In this document: in pieces, positions 28,676 through 36,693 of the stretch | Layout of the letters: every line of letters starts with the position of its first letter | Position numbering within the stretch: position 1 is the first letter of the stretch | NCBI GenBank assembly: GCA_009840165.1 | Contig: VXOG01000036.1 | Span: 38,373-102,372 of the forward strand | Direction of reading: 5' to 3' | Length of the DNA stretch: 64,000 nt | DNA from: Chloroflexota bacterium | Lineage (GTDB): Bacteria > Chloroflexota > Dehalococcoidia > Lucifugimonadales > UBA3495 | The notes under the pieces: generated by a model | Database searches by the model: none | Told to the model about the DNA's origin: nothing | Seen by the model: the letters and a program-made list of their open reading frames with translations, nothing else | Position numbers and translations under genes: made by a program

Positions 28676-29458
28676 CTACTGCGATGGTTCCTCTGCCTCG
28701 ACCGGGCGTACCATGATTTGCTGGGCGACGTTGTAGCCGATGGAGATGCTGTCCACTTCGGTCTGCACTTGCATGACGCCCAGGTAGGGCATCGCCTCCA
28801 GCAGGGTCATCGAGCGCCCCGGCACGAGCCTCGCGCCGTCGAGGAATTGCAGCAGTTGAGCGTCCTCTTCCGGCACCCGGTCAACTACGTATGATGCGCC
28901 GCTGGAAGCGTTGTCCAGCGTAACGGCTCCCGGTGTTGGGCCGGGCGAGCCTTTGCCGGGGATGGGCCAGCCGAAGGGCGAGTGAGTTGGATGGCCCAGC
29001 CGCTCCATGAGCTTCGCCTCCAGCGCCGGCGACATTCCGTGCTCCAGCTGGTGGGCTTCAATGTGAGCCTCATGGAGTTCCATGCCCAAAAGCCGCACCA
29101 CCAGCCACTCGGCCAGACGGTGGCGGCGGGCGATGCTTTCGCCCTCTTTTGTGCCCCGGTCGGTGAGGCGGATCCTCTTGTCGCTGCCGATGTCCACGAG
29201 GCCCTGCTTTTCCATCCGGCGCAGCATACCGGCCACCGATGGCACGGAGGTTCCCAGACCTTCGGTGGGCGGCAGTTGCCGCAGCGCTTCGGTCAACCGG
29301 GTCAGCGTGGGTACTTCGGAGTCCTCCCACATCTTGTAAAGCGACAGGAGGTAGTTCTCCGTTACCGGCGAAAGGCGTTCGGCCGTGTTGGACGCCTGGG
29401 TTTGAGCGCCGGCGTCAGCTCTGGATTTGCGGGGACGTGCCACGTCTATTCTCAGCAC
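28676..29458 (-). CDS. DtxR/MntR-family metal-dependent transcriptional regulator
   Basis: The 260-residue protein has a winged helix with DtxR features (SPVTENYLLSLYKMWEDSE, VAGMLRRMEKQGLVDI, IRLTDRGTKEGESIARRHRLAEWLVVRLLGM) and the metal-binding segment HEAHIEAHQLEHGMSPALEAKLMERLGHPTHSPFGWPIP. A C-terminal FeoA/SH3-like domain follows. It likely represses metal-uptake genes when Fe(II) or Mn(II) is plentiful; the Fbp-type permease and ATPase on either side are the obvious targets. A ~35-residue basic N-terminal leader precedes the domain. The start is a GTG without a good ribosome site, so a slightly later start is possible. Confidence 0.9.
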   Translation of the reverse strand: MLRIDVARPRKSRADAGAQTQASNTAERLSPVTENYLLSLYKMWEDSEVPTLTRLTEALRQLPPTEGLGTSVPSVAGMLRRMEKQGLVDIGSDKRIRLTDRGTKEGESIARRHRLAEWLVVRLLGMELHEAHIEAHQLEHGMSPALEAKLMERLGHPTHSPFGWPIPGKGSPGPTPGAVTLDNASSGASYVVDRVPEEDAQLLQFLDGARLVPGRSMTLLEAMPYLGVMQVQTEVDSISIGYNVAQQIMVRPVEAEEPSQ

Positions 29459-29531
29459 AATTGGAGGATCGTGCCGCGATTATACCCTAAAGAAGAGGAG
29501 ATTGCCCGGCCCTCCCGGTTTTCCAACCCTA

Positions 29532-29655
29532 CGTCATTCCCGCGAAAGCGGGAATCCAGGAACTCCTGTTGCCAAGCAAGGTTGCAGTCTGGACATGCTT
29601 CTGGATTCCGGATCAAAGCCTGCCCCGTACTCGATACGGGGTCCCGAATGACGGG
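29532..29655. repeat. Composite palindromic element (paired GTCATTCC repeats), copy 2
   Basis: It begins CGTCATTCCCGCGAAAGCGG and closes near CCCGAATGACGGG, with the internal stretch AAGCAAGGTTGCAG matching GAGCAACGTTACGG of copy 1. Copy 2 carries an extra hairpin (CCCCGTACTCGATACGGGG) near its right end. With copy 1 it brackets the DtxR gene in the same orientation. The 227-base gap holds no gene. Confidence 0.75.
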
Positions 29656-29685
29656 AATAATCGAAAGGACCTGGCGTTCCTCGTG

Positions 29686-30843
29686 TCAGCGTGCAGGGGC
29701 GCTGATCTGCTCCATGTACTCCGGAGCATTGAAAAAAGCCCGACCGCCAATGAATGGCAGCAATCTGTGTCCTTCCCGTGGAGACACGGTGACCCGCGTC
29801 CCAGTATCGATGTGGGTGATGTGCGACATCATTACGCGAACGCGGTTGTTGGAAGGCAATTCCACAGAGTAGATGTTGAACGCCCCCAAGAATTCCTTGT
29901 CCACCACCACGCCATTGCCATTCTCATTCGGCGCGATGTCCAGGCAGTCGGGGCGCACCATGATTTGCAGTTCCCGGTTCGCCGGCCAGGGCGATGGCCA
30001 GAACGCCGGCCAGGGCGTCCGCCCCACCTCGCTGGTTAGGCAGTCCCCGTCCTGCCAGGCTGGCAGAAAGTCCGCTACGCCGAAGAACTCGGCTGCGAAG
30101 CGCGTGTCCGGGTTGTGGAACACTTCCTCAGGAGACCCCAGTTGTTCAATCCGACCCTGGTTCATCACCGCCACGCGGTCGCCCAGTTGCAGGGCCTCTT
30201 CCTGGTCGTGGGTGACGCAGACGGCGGTGGCGTTTCGCGCTTTGAGTATGGCGCGCACTTCCATGCGCAGTTGCTCTCTCAGGCTGCGGTCGAGGCTGGA
30301 GAAGGGTTCGTCCATGAGAATGAGGTCGGGCGCCGGGGCCAGGGCGCGGGCCAGGGCGACGCGCTGCTGCTGTCCGCCGGAGAGTTGATGCGGGTAGCGG
30401 CGGTCGTAACCCTCCAGGTTCACCAGGCGCAGGGCATCGGCGACGATCTCCTTGCGGTCGGCGTTTTTGGGCAGGCCAAACGCCACGTTCTGCGCGACGG
30501 TAAGGTGGGGGAACAGGGCGCCTTCCTGGAACACCATGCCGACCCGACGCTTCTCCGGGCTCTCGTTCACCCCCGGCCCGTACACCATGCGGTTAGCGAT
30601 ACGGACGCTGCCGGCATCGGGCTTGTCGAAACCGGCGATGAGGCGGAGCGTGGTGGTCTTGCCGCACCCGCTGGGTCCGAGCAGGCAAAGGATCTCGCCC
30701 GGTTCCAGGAACAGGTCAACGCCGGCGACGGCGACGGTATCCCGAAAGGATTTGGACAACCCTGACAGGGTTAAAGCATAGGGCGCAGACATTGTGTTGC
30801 CGCTGGCCGGTTGGCTTTTCACGTTAGAAGATACGAACCGCAT
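29686..30843 (-). CDS. Iron(III)-type ABC transporter ATPase, FbpC family
   Basis: The 385-residue ATPase has Walker A GPSGCGKTT, Q-loop FQEGALFPHLTV, signature LSGGQQQRVALARAL, Walker B LILMDEPFSSLD, and a C-terminal TOBE-like domain (IMVRPDCLDIAPNENGNGVVVDKEFLGAF). This is the POTC/FbpC layout and fits the FbpB permease at 26.6 kb. The start may be M1 at 30843 or M18 at 30792 (MSAPYALTLSGLSKSF); the later one fits the family better, but M1 follows a plausible promoter. A DtxR-type regulator lies downstream. Confidence 0.88.
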   Translation of the reverse strand: MRFVSSNVKSQPASGNTMSAPYALTLSGLSKSFRDTVAVAGVDLFLEPGEILCLLGPSGCGKTTTLRLIAGFDKPDAGSVRIANRMVYGPGVNESPEKRRVGMVFQEGALFPHLTVAQNVAFGLPKNADRKEIVADALRLVNLEGYDRRYPHQLSGGQQQRVALARALAPAPDLILMDEPFSSLDRSLREQLRMEVRAILKARNATAVCVTHDQEEALQLGDRVAVMNQGRIEQLGSPEEVFHNPDTRFAAEFFGVADFLPAWQDGDCLTSEVGRTPWPAFWPSPWPANRELQIMVRPDCLDIAPNENGNGVVVDKEFLGAFNIYSVELPSNNRVRVMMSHITHIDTGTRVTVSPREGHRLLPFIGGRAFFNAPEYMEQISAPAR

Positions 30844-30893
30844 TTAACGTGTGCATACTGAATAGTTTTGAATGCCGATAGAAAACGCAGGTC

Positions 30894-30922
30894 AGTCTAT
30901 CTAGCCGATACGAGGTTGTCAA
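30894..30922 (-). promoter_or_regulatory. Candidate sigma70-type promoter for the FbpC-like gene
   Basis: On the minus strand TTGACA and TAGACT are separated by 17 bases, about 50 bases before the ATG at 30843. The word TATCGGCTA lies in the spacer and recurs, inverted, in the divergent region about 50 bases away, so it could be an operator half. Prediction by eye only. Confidence 0.4.
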
Positions 30923-30954
30923 CGCTTTCGGAGCGCGCTTTTCGGGATATGTTC

Positions 30955-31019
30955 ATAGCCTATCGGCTATTTATCGATTACGGCATCGTCCTGTATCCTG
31001 TCGGAGTTATTAAATAACT
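30955..31019. promoter_or_regulatory. Inverted repeats in the divergent promoter region
   Basis: Two short dyads lie upstream of the plus-strand metalloprotease gene: ATAGCCTATCGGCTAT (arms ATAGCC/GGCTAT) at 30955-30970 and the 15-base AGTTATTAAATAACT at 31005-31019. The region is clearly AT-richer than its surroundings. They are candidate operators; the bound regulator is unknown. Confidence 0.4.
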
Positions 31020-31048
31020 TATTAATTGGTAGGCAAGATAGGTAAATT

Positions 31049-34000
31049 ATGATGAAAAACGCCATCGTCAGCGCCACGATAGTACGGTTGGTTCAAGATC
31101 ATCGGCGGGGGACGGTTGTCATAGCGGTGGTGTTGGTAGCGGTATTGGCCGCGCTGCTGGCCCTCGGCGTCTCAGAACGTTCTGCAACCGCACAGTCGGA
31201 GCCGGAAACCGTCGGGCGAGTCACCGGCCTGACCGCCACGGCCGAAGGCCAATCGCCCGGCACGGTCCATCTCACCTGGAACGCCGCCGAAAACGCGCAG
31301 GTCTATTTCGTCCTCTTCGTCAAAGCAGATGACTTGGCGTCCGGGAACTACGCAGGTGTCCAAATGCGCGCGTTCAACGAGACAGAGGCAACGATAGACG
31401 GGCTGGAGGCTGGCGCGTCGTACCACTTCATCGCTAGGGGAATGCGTTACAACATCAGTACCTTTAAGCACGTATGGGGTGATGATTGGTCAAGCTTGAC
31501 GACAGCTACAGCGGCGGGCGTTGCCTCCGGGAAGGCGCCGCCGCCGGACGTTTCACAACCCATGCCGGTTGAGCCGCAAACGGTTGGGGTGGTCACCGGC
31601 TTGACCGCCATTACCGACGGGCAGCCGCCCGGCACAGTTCAGCTCACTTGGAACGCAGCTGAAAACGCGCAGGTCTATCTTGTCCTCTTCGTTAAGGCAG
31701 ATGACTTGGCGTCCGGGAACTACGCAGGCGTCCAAATGCGCGTGTTCAACGAGACGGAGGCAACGATAGATGGGTTGGAGGCCGGCGCGTCGTACCACTT
31801 CATCGCTAGAGGGTTGCGTTACAACATCAGTACCTTCAAGGACATATGGGGTGATGATTGGTCAGGCTTGACTACGGCTATATTGTCCGCCGAGCCGAAG
31901 GTTCCTCTCTCCGAGCTTGAGCATTGGGACCGACTGGAAAGGGACAAACCGGCGTCGGCAAATCAACTCAAAGCGCTGCCCTGGGTTGCCGACGGTATAG
32001 ACGAAACCGAGAGCGATGCCGCTCAACGACTGGTGGATCTGGCCGTGTGGTGGCCGGACACGTTCAACGCGCTGCTGCAAAAGCAGTGGATTCAGGACAC
32101 GATTACCCGCGATGAAGGCACAGTGATCGAGTACAGCTATCGAATTACGCGAGCATATAGTGACGAAGCGATGCGGTTGCTGGTTTCCGAAGTGGTCGTT
32201 GCGCTCTTGGATATGCCCTTCCTTGACAGCGTGGAGAGTGCGGATGCCCTGGCGGTGTGGTCCCTGTATATTCTGGCGCACAGGGACGTTGCGACTTTTC
32301 TGGAAATAATGTCTCACCCAAAGATCAGCGACGGCATCACAGATGAAGAAGCCAAAATCGTAGTCTTGCTATGGGAAGCGAACGACCGGAATCAGGCGTC
32401 GCTTCAGACTCTGCTGGACGGACTGGATGGAACGGGCGGCGTGTATAAAGAGGAACGCACCACCAACTTGCCGCACTCCGGCGAAGTGCTGCTGGCAATC
32501 ATCAGATTCCGCGACAATAGTAATGCCAACATGGATTATCTTGAGCGCGCCGCGCGGAACGTTGAAGAGTTCATGGAGGAGCCGTTGGGCAGCAAATACG
32601 TCGCCTGGTACTTCGGCGACGCAATCGGAGGGCATCATGCCGGTACGCACATAACCTCGGAGCCGAGCCACGACGACGTGAACCACCCCTATTGGCAAGA
32701 TACGCCGGCGCATATCGCCCACGAGGTAGGCCATTACTATTGGCGTGACAGTAAGAGGTGGATCAGTGAAGGCGGAGCAGAGTTCGTCTCGGCAATCTCA
32801 GAGCATGAGCGCATTGGCCGTCCCCTTGAACCTTTCAGAACTCCCTGCGCCGAATTCCAAGCCATCAAAGATATAGTGCCTGGAGGTCTTCCCCATGCTA
32901 GTTGCGACTATTACTTGGGCAGTCAGCTGTTCCTGGACCTTTACCACGCCCTCGGCGAAGAAACCTTCCGCCAGAGGTTCCGCAACCTATACCTAAAGCG
33001 GTTGCGGGACGACCCCAACGACGACTGCGAAGGCACCCGCCTGGATATCTGCCACGTGGAAGCGGCGTTCAAGGCCGGCGCGTCCGACGACGTGATCGCC
33101 AGGGTGGATGAGGTTATCGACCGTTGGTATCACGGCATTGGCGCCGAGGAGCCGCAGATTCCGGGTCGAGAAGACCTTTATCAGCCCATACAGCCGCCGG
33201 AGCACATGGCATATATCTGGTGGGAATGGAACCCAGACCAGGATCATTTCACAGAGATGGTTACCGACTTCACCATCCACAACGATGTGGGAGATTGGTC
33301 GGATGATCACGGGCTCTACTTTATGGTGAGTAATACCTCTATATCAGATGTAGGGCTCTATTTCGGTTTGCAGACCGACAGCCATGCGCCAGAGCCTCCA
33401 TATCGGCGCGGAAAAGCGGTGATCTTCTCCAGGTGGGAGACTGACCAACTGTCCGACGCGCGATGGGACGAGACGAACGGCTGGTATGAGTTGGGGAAAC
33501 ATGAAGGAGGCTTTTTGGGAGTCCGGCGGTCTTATGCCTGGGGCGCGGGAGACTATCGTATCCGGATTGCTCCCGACGGCCTGGACACAGACGGAGAATG
33601 GTTTGGCCTGTGGATTACAGACCTGGCCACCAATGAAACCACCTGGATTGGGTCGCTGAAGTTTCCGCTGTTAAATGGCGTCGCGCAAATCAGCCCAAGC
33701 TCGTACTCAACACTTGAGATCTACGGCAACCCACCGATCCGGCCCATCGACATTCCTCAATGGCACGTCAGCATCAAAAGGACATTGGGAGATAATGTGC
33801 CGTCAGTCCGAGGACTTCCCGGCTACGGGTTAACTAGCGACAGCACTGTTCGGAACTCCGAGGTCAGATACGACCCGGAGGAAGACGCGGTACATCTTCA
33901 GGTGGGTGGCACTACCGAGCGCAAGACTCCTGCCACGGGGCATATAGACTTCAAGCCGCTCGCCACCCTCAACGACCTAGAACGCGCCGACCGTCTGGAA

Positions 34001-35317
34001 CCGGCGCAGGCCAACCAACTGAATGCGCTCCCATGGATCGCCGACGGCATCGACTACACCGAGCGCGAGACCGCCCAGACGCTGATCGACGCCGCCAACC
34101 ACTACCCCGACACGTTCAGCGCTTTGCTGCAAAAGCCCTGGGCTACGGACCATGACCTTACCGCCGCTGAATCCAGCGTGATTTATGGGATACGCTGGAC
34201 TGCCCGCCGGGACGAGGCATCCGCTCTCGCAATACTCGACATGCCCTTCCTGGAGACGCTGGAATTTGATGACTCTCTGGCGGTACTGGCGCTCTACAGG
34301 CTGGCGAGATACTCAGATGATGGCAGATTTAAAGTCCTGATGGAGCATCCGACTCTGGAAAGCGGCATCACCGATGACCTCACCACCCTGGTGGCGGCGG
34401 CAGGCACCATCAGGGTGGCCGATGAGGTGGAGCGGATGCTGAATCCCGGCTACGCCAATATCGAGGTCCATACCGGACAGACGGAACTCACTCCGGAGCT
34501 CAAGATCAGCATCGTCCGAACCCACAGCGAACCCCGGCCCGAAACCATGCCGGAGCTGGTGCGCATCGCGGAACTGCTGGAGAGCACCATGCAGGTCCCC
34601 TTGCCCAAACCCCACATGATCTTCGTGGTCAGCGACTGGGCAGTCTCAGCGTCGAGCAGAGGCATCTCGCAAGGGAAGCGATACGACTTCGCATATGGCC
34701 TTCGTGAAGACCGGGAGGATACGCAGCGATTCACTCGCGAATACGCCACCGACCGGCCCATGCTTCCGTCGGTGATGATCCACGAGATTGGGCACGACTA
34801 CTTCGGCAACGAGCTGAAGTCGTGGCTCAACCACACTCCGGTCAAGAACTTCGAGTACGTGTACCGACTGGACGGCAGAGACCCTTCCGATGTTCCTGAA
34901 ATGGTGCTGAACACCATCCACCAGCGAAGCGGCTGTGAGGCCCGCAATATCCAGCACCTGGAAGAGATGAATCCTCCCAGCAGCGACCGGACTAATAGCC
35001 TGTGTCACCACTATCTGGGTTACTGGATGGGTCGGGAGTTGCTGGAGGCCGTGGGCCAGGAGGAATACTTTGCGAGAATGCGGAGACTCTATCACCGGAA
35101 GGAAGAGTTGGTGGCAGAGGGCATAGACCCGGGGATCGCCGAAATCAGGGAGCTGTTCCCTGACCAGCTCGATATCGTGGAACACTATTGGTCGGGCGAC
35201 GTAGGCAACCCTGAGGAGCAATACTGGGGCGGGTTGGCAAGTTTGGCAGGGTACCCGATGGACCACACATTCGGCTTCGGCTGCTGCTGCGCCGGATGTA
35301 TGCCGGTCGATGCCTAA
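31049..35317 (+). CDS. Large anchored/secreted protein with two FN3-like repeats and two zinc-metalloprotease-like modules
   Basis: The 1422-residue protein starts with a signal or anchor helix (VVIAVVLVAVLAALLALGV). Two FN3-like repeats follow, with a 372-base period and nearly identical DNA (ADDLASGNYAGVQMR). Module 1 has PWVADGIDETE.. and HEVGH at residue 558 with a downstream SEGGAEF glutamate, as in gluzincins. A beta-sandwich region follows, then module 2: PWIADGIDYTE.. and HEIGH at 1245, where the glutamate segment reads NHTPVKNFEY. Both modules share a C..YLG..L....G.E.F..R.R.LY block. The tail is cysteine rich (CCCAGC). It is likely an extracytoplasmic peptidase; module 2 may be inactive. 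It does not match a named family that I know. Confidence 0.8.
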   Translation: MMKNAIVSATIVRLVQDHRRGTVVIAVVLVAVLAALLALGVSERSATAQSEPETVGRVTGLTATAEGQSPGTVHLTWNAAENAQVYFVLFVKADDLASGNYAGVQMRAFNETEATIDGLEAGASYHFIARGMRYNISTFKHVWGDDWSSLTTATAAGVASGKAPPPDVSQPMPVEPQTVGVVTGLTAITDGQPPGTVQLTWNAAENAQVYLVLFVKADDLASGNYAGVQMRVFNETEATIDGLEAGASYHFIARGLRYNISTFKDIWGDDWSGLTTAILSAEPKVPLSELEHWDRLERDKPASANQLKALPWVADGIDETESDAAQRLVDLAVWWPDTFNALLQKQWIQDTITRDEGTVIEYSYRITRAYSDEAMRLLVSEVVVALLDMPFLDSVESADALAVWSLYILAHRDVATFLEIMSHPKISDGITDEEAKIVVLLWEANDRNQASLQTLLDGLDGTGGVYKEERTTNLPHSGEVLLAIIRFRDNSNANMDYLERAARNVEEFMEEPLGSKYVAWYFGDAIGGHHAGTHITSEPSHDDVNHPYWQDTPAHIAHEVGHYYWRDSKRWISEGGAEFVSAISEHERIGRPLEPFRTPCAEFQAIKDIVPGGLPHASCDYYLGSQLFLDLYHALGEETFRQRFRNLYLKRLRDDPNDDCEGTRLDICHVEAAFKAGASDDVIARVDEVIDRWYHGIGAEEPQIPGREDLYQPIQPPEHMAYIWWEWNPDQDHFTEMVTDFTIHNDVGDWSDDHGLYFMVSNTSISDVGLYFGLQTDSHAPEPPYRRGKAVIFSRWETDQLSDARWDETNGWYELGKHEGGFLGVRRSYAWGAGDYRIRIAPDGLDTDGEWFGLWITDLATNETTWIGSLKFPLLNGVAQISPSSYSTLEIYGNPPIRPIDIPQWHVSIKRTLGDNVPSVRGLPGYGLTSDSTVRNSEVRYDPEEDAVHLQVGGTTERKTPATGHIDFKPLATLNDLERADRLEPAQANQLNALPWIADGIDYTERETAQTLIDAANHYPDTFSALLQKPWATDHDLTAAESSVIYGIRWTARRDEASALAILDMPFLETLEFDDSLAVLALYRLARYSDDGRFKVLMEHPTLESGITDDLTTLVAAAGTIRVADEVERMLNPGYANIEVHTGQTELTPELKISIVRTHSEPRPETMPELVRIAELLESTMQVPLPKPHMIFVVSDWAVSASSRGISQGKRYDFAYGLREDREDTQRFTREYATDRPMLPSVMIHEIGHDYFGNELKSWLNHTPVKNFEYVYRLDGRDPSDVPEMVLNTIHQRSGCEARNIQHLEEMNPPSSDRTNSLCHHYLGYWMGRELLEAVGQEEYFARMRRLYHRKEELVAEGIDPGIAEIRELFPDQLDIVEHYWSGDVGNPEEQYWGGLASLAGYPMDHTFGFGCCCAGCMPVDA

Positions 35318-35411
35318 CCCGGCTTCTCCCCATGGTGCAGCGCCACTCCTCCCATCCCCAGGCGGCGGTAGCCTACGTTCAAGAGGTTGTGCTGTGAGCG
35401 TGAGCCTTTCC

Positions 35412-35639
35412 CTATTTGGCGTCTTTCCTGCCCGCCAGTCCCGCACCGCCGGCGAAACCCAGGATCGCGCCGACGGACGCTTTGACCAGCCAGTCCGCTA
35501 TGTCGATGAGCCGGGTCTGCGCCAGAGTGAGTTGATCAGTGGGAACATCTGAGAGCCACGCTAGTGTGCCGATCCCCAGGACAGTCAACATCAGCAACGC
35601 AGCGAATATCCATAGCGCGGGTACTTTGCCGTGGCTCAT
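35412..35639 (-). CDS. Membrane microprotein B, copy 2
   Basis: This 75-residue protein has a first membrane helix (ALWIFAALLMLTVLGIGTLAW), a linker, and a second segment IADWLVKASVGAILGFAGGAGL. It is related to the 69-residue protein at 21776-21985 through AQ..L...DWL.K..VGA..GF. It starts 5 bases after the stop of microprotein A copy 2 on the same strand. Its function is unknown. The gene lies between the large metalloprotease and ubiE and is unrelated to either by content. Confidence 0.65.
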   Translation of the reverse strand: MSHGKVPALWIFAALLMLTVLGIGTLAWLSDVPTDQLTLAQTRLIDIADWLVKASVGAILGFAGGAGLAGRKDAK

Positions 35640-35644
35640 GTCGG

Positions 35645-35806
35645 CTATGCGCCTTGGGCTTGGCCACCCGACGCGCCACTGGAGTTCGCTTTTTTCGACC
35701 TCTGGCGATACCAGTTAATGATGCCTACAATGCACACCAAGAATCCCAGGCCGCCAATGCACATCATCACCAAGCCAGCCATTGACACCAACTCTCCCCC
35801 TACCAT
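35645..35806 (-). CDS. Membrane microprotein A, copy 2 (53 aa, not in ORF track)
   Basis: From the ATG at 35806 the minus strand encodes a 53-residue single-helix protein (MAGLVMMCIGGLGFLVCIVG) with a basic patch YRQRSKKA and a Gly/Ser/Gln-rich tail. GGAGG lies 6 bases before the ATG, exactly as in copy 1 at 22.1 kb. The next gene downstream is microprotein B in both places. Sequence identity between the A proteins is weak, but length, topology, ribosome site and partner agree. Confidence 0.6.
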   Translation of the reverse strand: MVGGELVSMAGLVMMCIGGLGFLVCIVGIINWYRQRSKKANSSGASGGQAQGA

Positions 35807-35895
35807 AGCAGCCTCCAAGTACGATTATTTGCACTGCGCGTTTGCATTGATGTTAGCACATTCTTGCCGGCCCCAAGGGGAATTCTTGTGTACAA

Positions 35896-36618
35896 CTAAC
35901 CCGGCTTCTCCCCGTAGTGCAGCGCGACTCCTCCCATCCCGAGGCGGCGGTAGCCTACGTTGACCAGACCGGCCTGTCGGTACACGTCGGCGAGGCCCTC
36001 GGCGGTGAGGAAGTAGTCCACGCTGCTGGGCAGGTAGGTATAAGCAGTGCGGTCGCCGGCCACCAACTGACCCATCAGCGGCACGAATCGGTGGAAGTAC
36101 AGGCGGCCCAGCGCGGCGCGAATACCCGGCGGCATGGGCGTCAGTTCCAGCGTGGTGACCCGCCCGCCGGGCGACACCACCCTGGCCATCTCCGCGATGG
36201 CCGCCGGCACGTCCGCCATGTTGCGCAGGCTGAACCCGGCGGTGGCGCAGACGAAAGTGCTGTCAGGGAAGGGGAGTTGCAGCGCGTCGCCCATCGCGAA
36301 AGACGTAGAAGCCGCGGTTTTGTCGCTTGCTGCCGGCTTGTCCGCCGCGATGGTCAGCATCTCCGATAGTAGGTCAACGCCGACGGCGCGGTCGATGCCC
36401 GGGCAGCGCGCCAGAGCGAATGCCAGGTCGCCCGTGCCGGTGGCAACGTCCAGCGCAGCGCCGTGCAGCCCGGCGGCGGTGAACCGCGCCGTCTCACGCT
36501 TCCAGCGGTGATGCAGCCCGCCGGTCATCAGCGAGTTCATCAGGTCGTAGCGCGGCGAAATGCGGGCGAACATCTCCGCCACGTACTGCCGCTTGTCGTC
36601 GCCGCGCAGGTGAGCCAT
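35896..36618 (-). CDS. ubiE: UbiE/MenG-type quinone methyltransferase
   Basis: This SAM-dependent enzyme performs a C-methylation in menaquinone (or ubiquinone) synthesis. Family motifs are VAEMFARISPRYDLMNSLMTGGLHHRWKR, the SAM site ALDVATGTGDLAFAL, and the later PGGRVTTLELTPMP. The ATG at 36618 (MAHLRGDDKRQYV) with GGAG 10 bases before it is preferred over the GTG at 36636; it gives 240 residues. The upstream ubiX, ubiA and ubiD genes are on the same strand, so this is a quinone cluster; menG would be the correct name if only menaquinone is made, as expected in Chloroflexota. Confidence 0.9.
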   Translation of the reverse strand: MAHLRGDDKRQYVAEMFARISPRYDLMNSLMTGGLHHRWKRETARFTAAGLHGAALDVATGTGDLAFALARCPGIDRAVGVDLLSEMLTIAADKPAASDKTAASTSFAMGDALQLPFPDSTFVCATAGFSLRNMADVPAAIAEMARVVSPGGRVTTLELTPMPPGIRAALGRLYFHRFVPLMGQLVAGDRTAYTYLPSSVDYFLTAEGLADVYRQAGLVNVGYRRLGMGGVALHYGEKPG

Positions 36619-36662
36619 GGCGCTAACGCTCCACACCCGTCATTCTGCAACGCCCTACAACT

Positions 36663-36693
36663 CGTCATTCCGGCCTTGAGCCGGAATCCAGCG
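36663..36693. repeat. GTCATTCC-family hairpin overlapping the end of the reductase gene
   Basis: CGTCATTCCGGCCTTGAGCC continues to GGAATCCAGCG, a hairpin with arms TTCCGGC/GCCGGAA. The stop codon and the last eight codons of the dihydrofolate-reductase-fold gene lie inside it. Confidence 0.8.
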
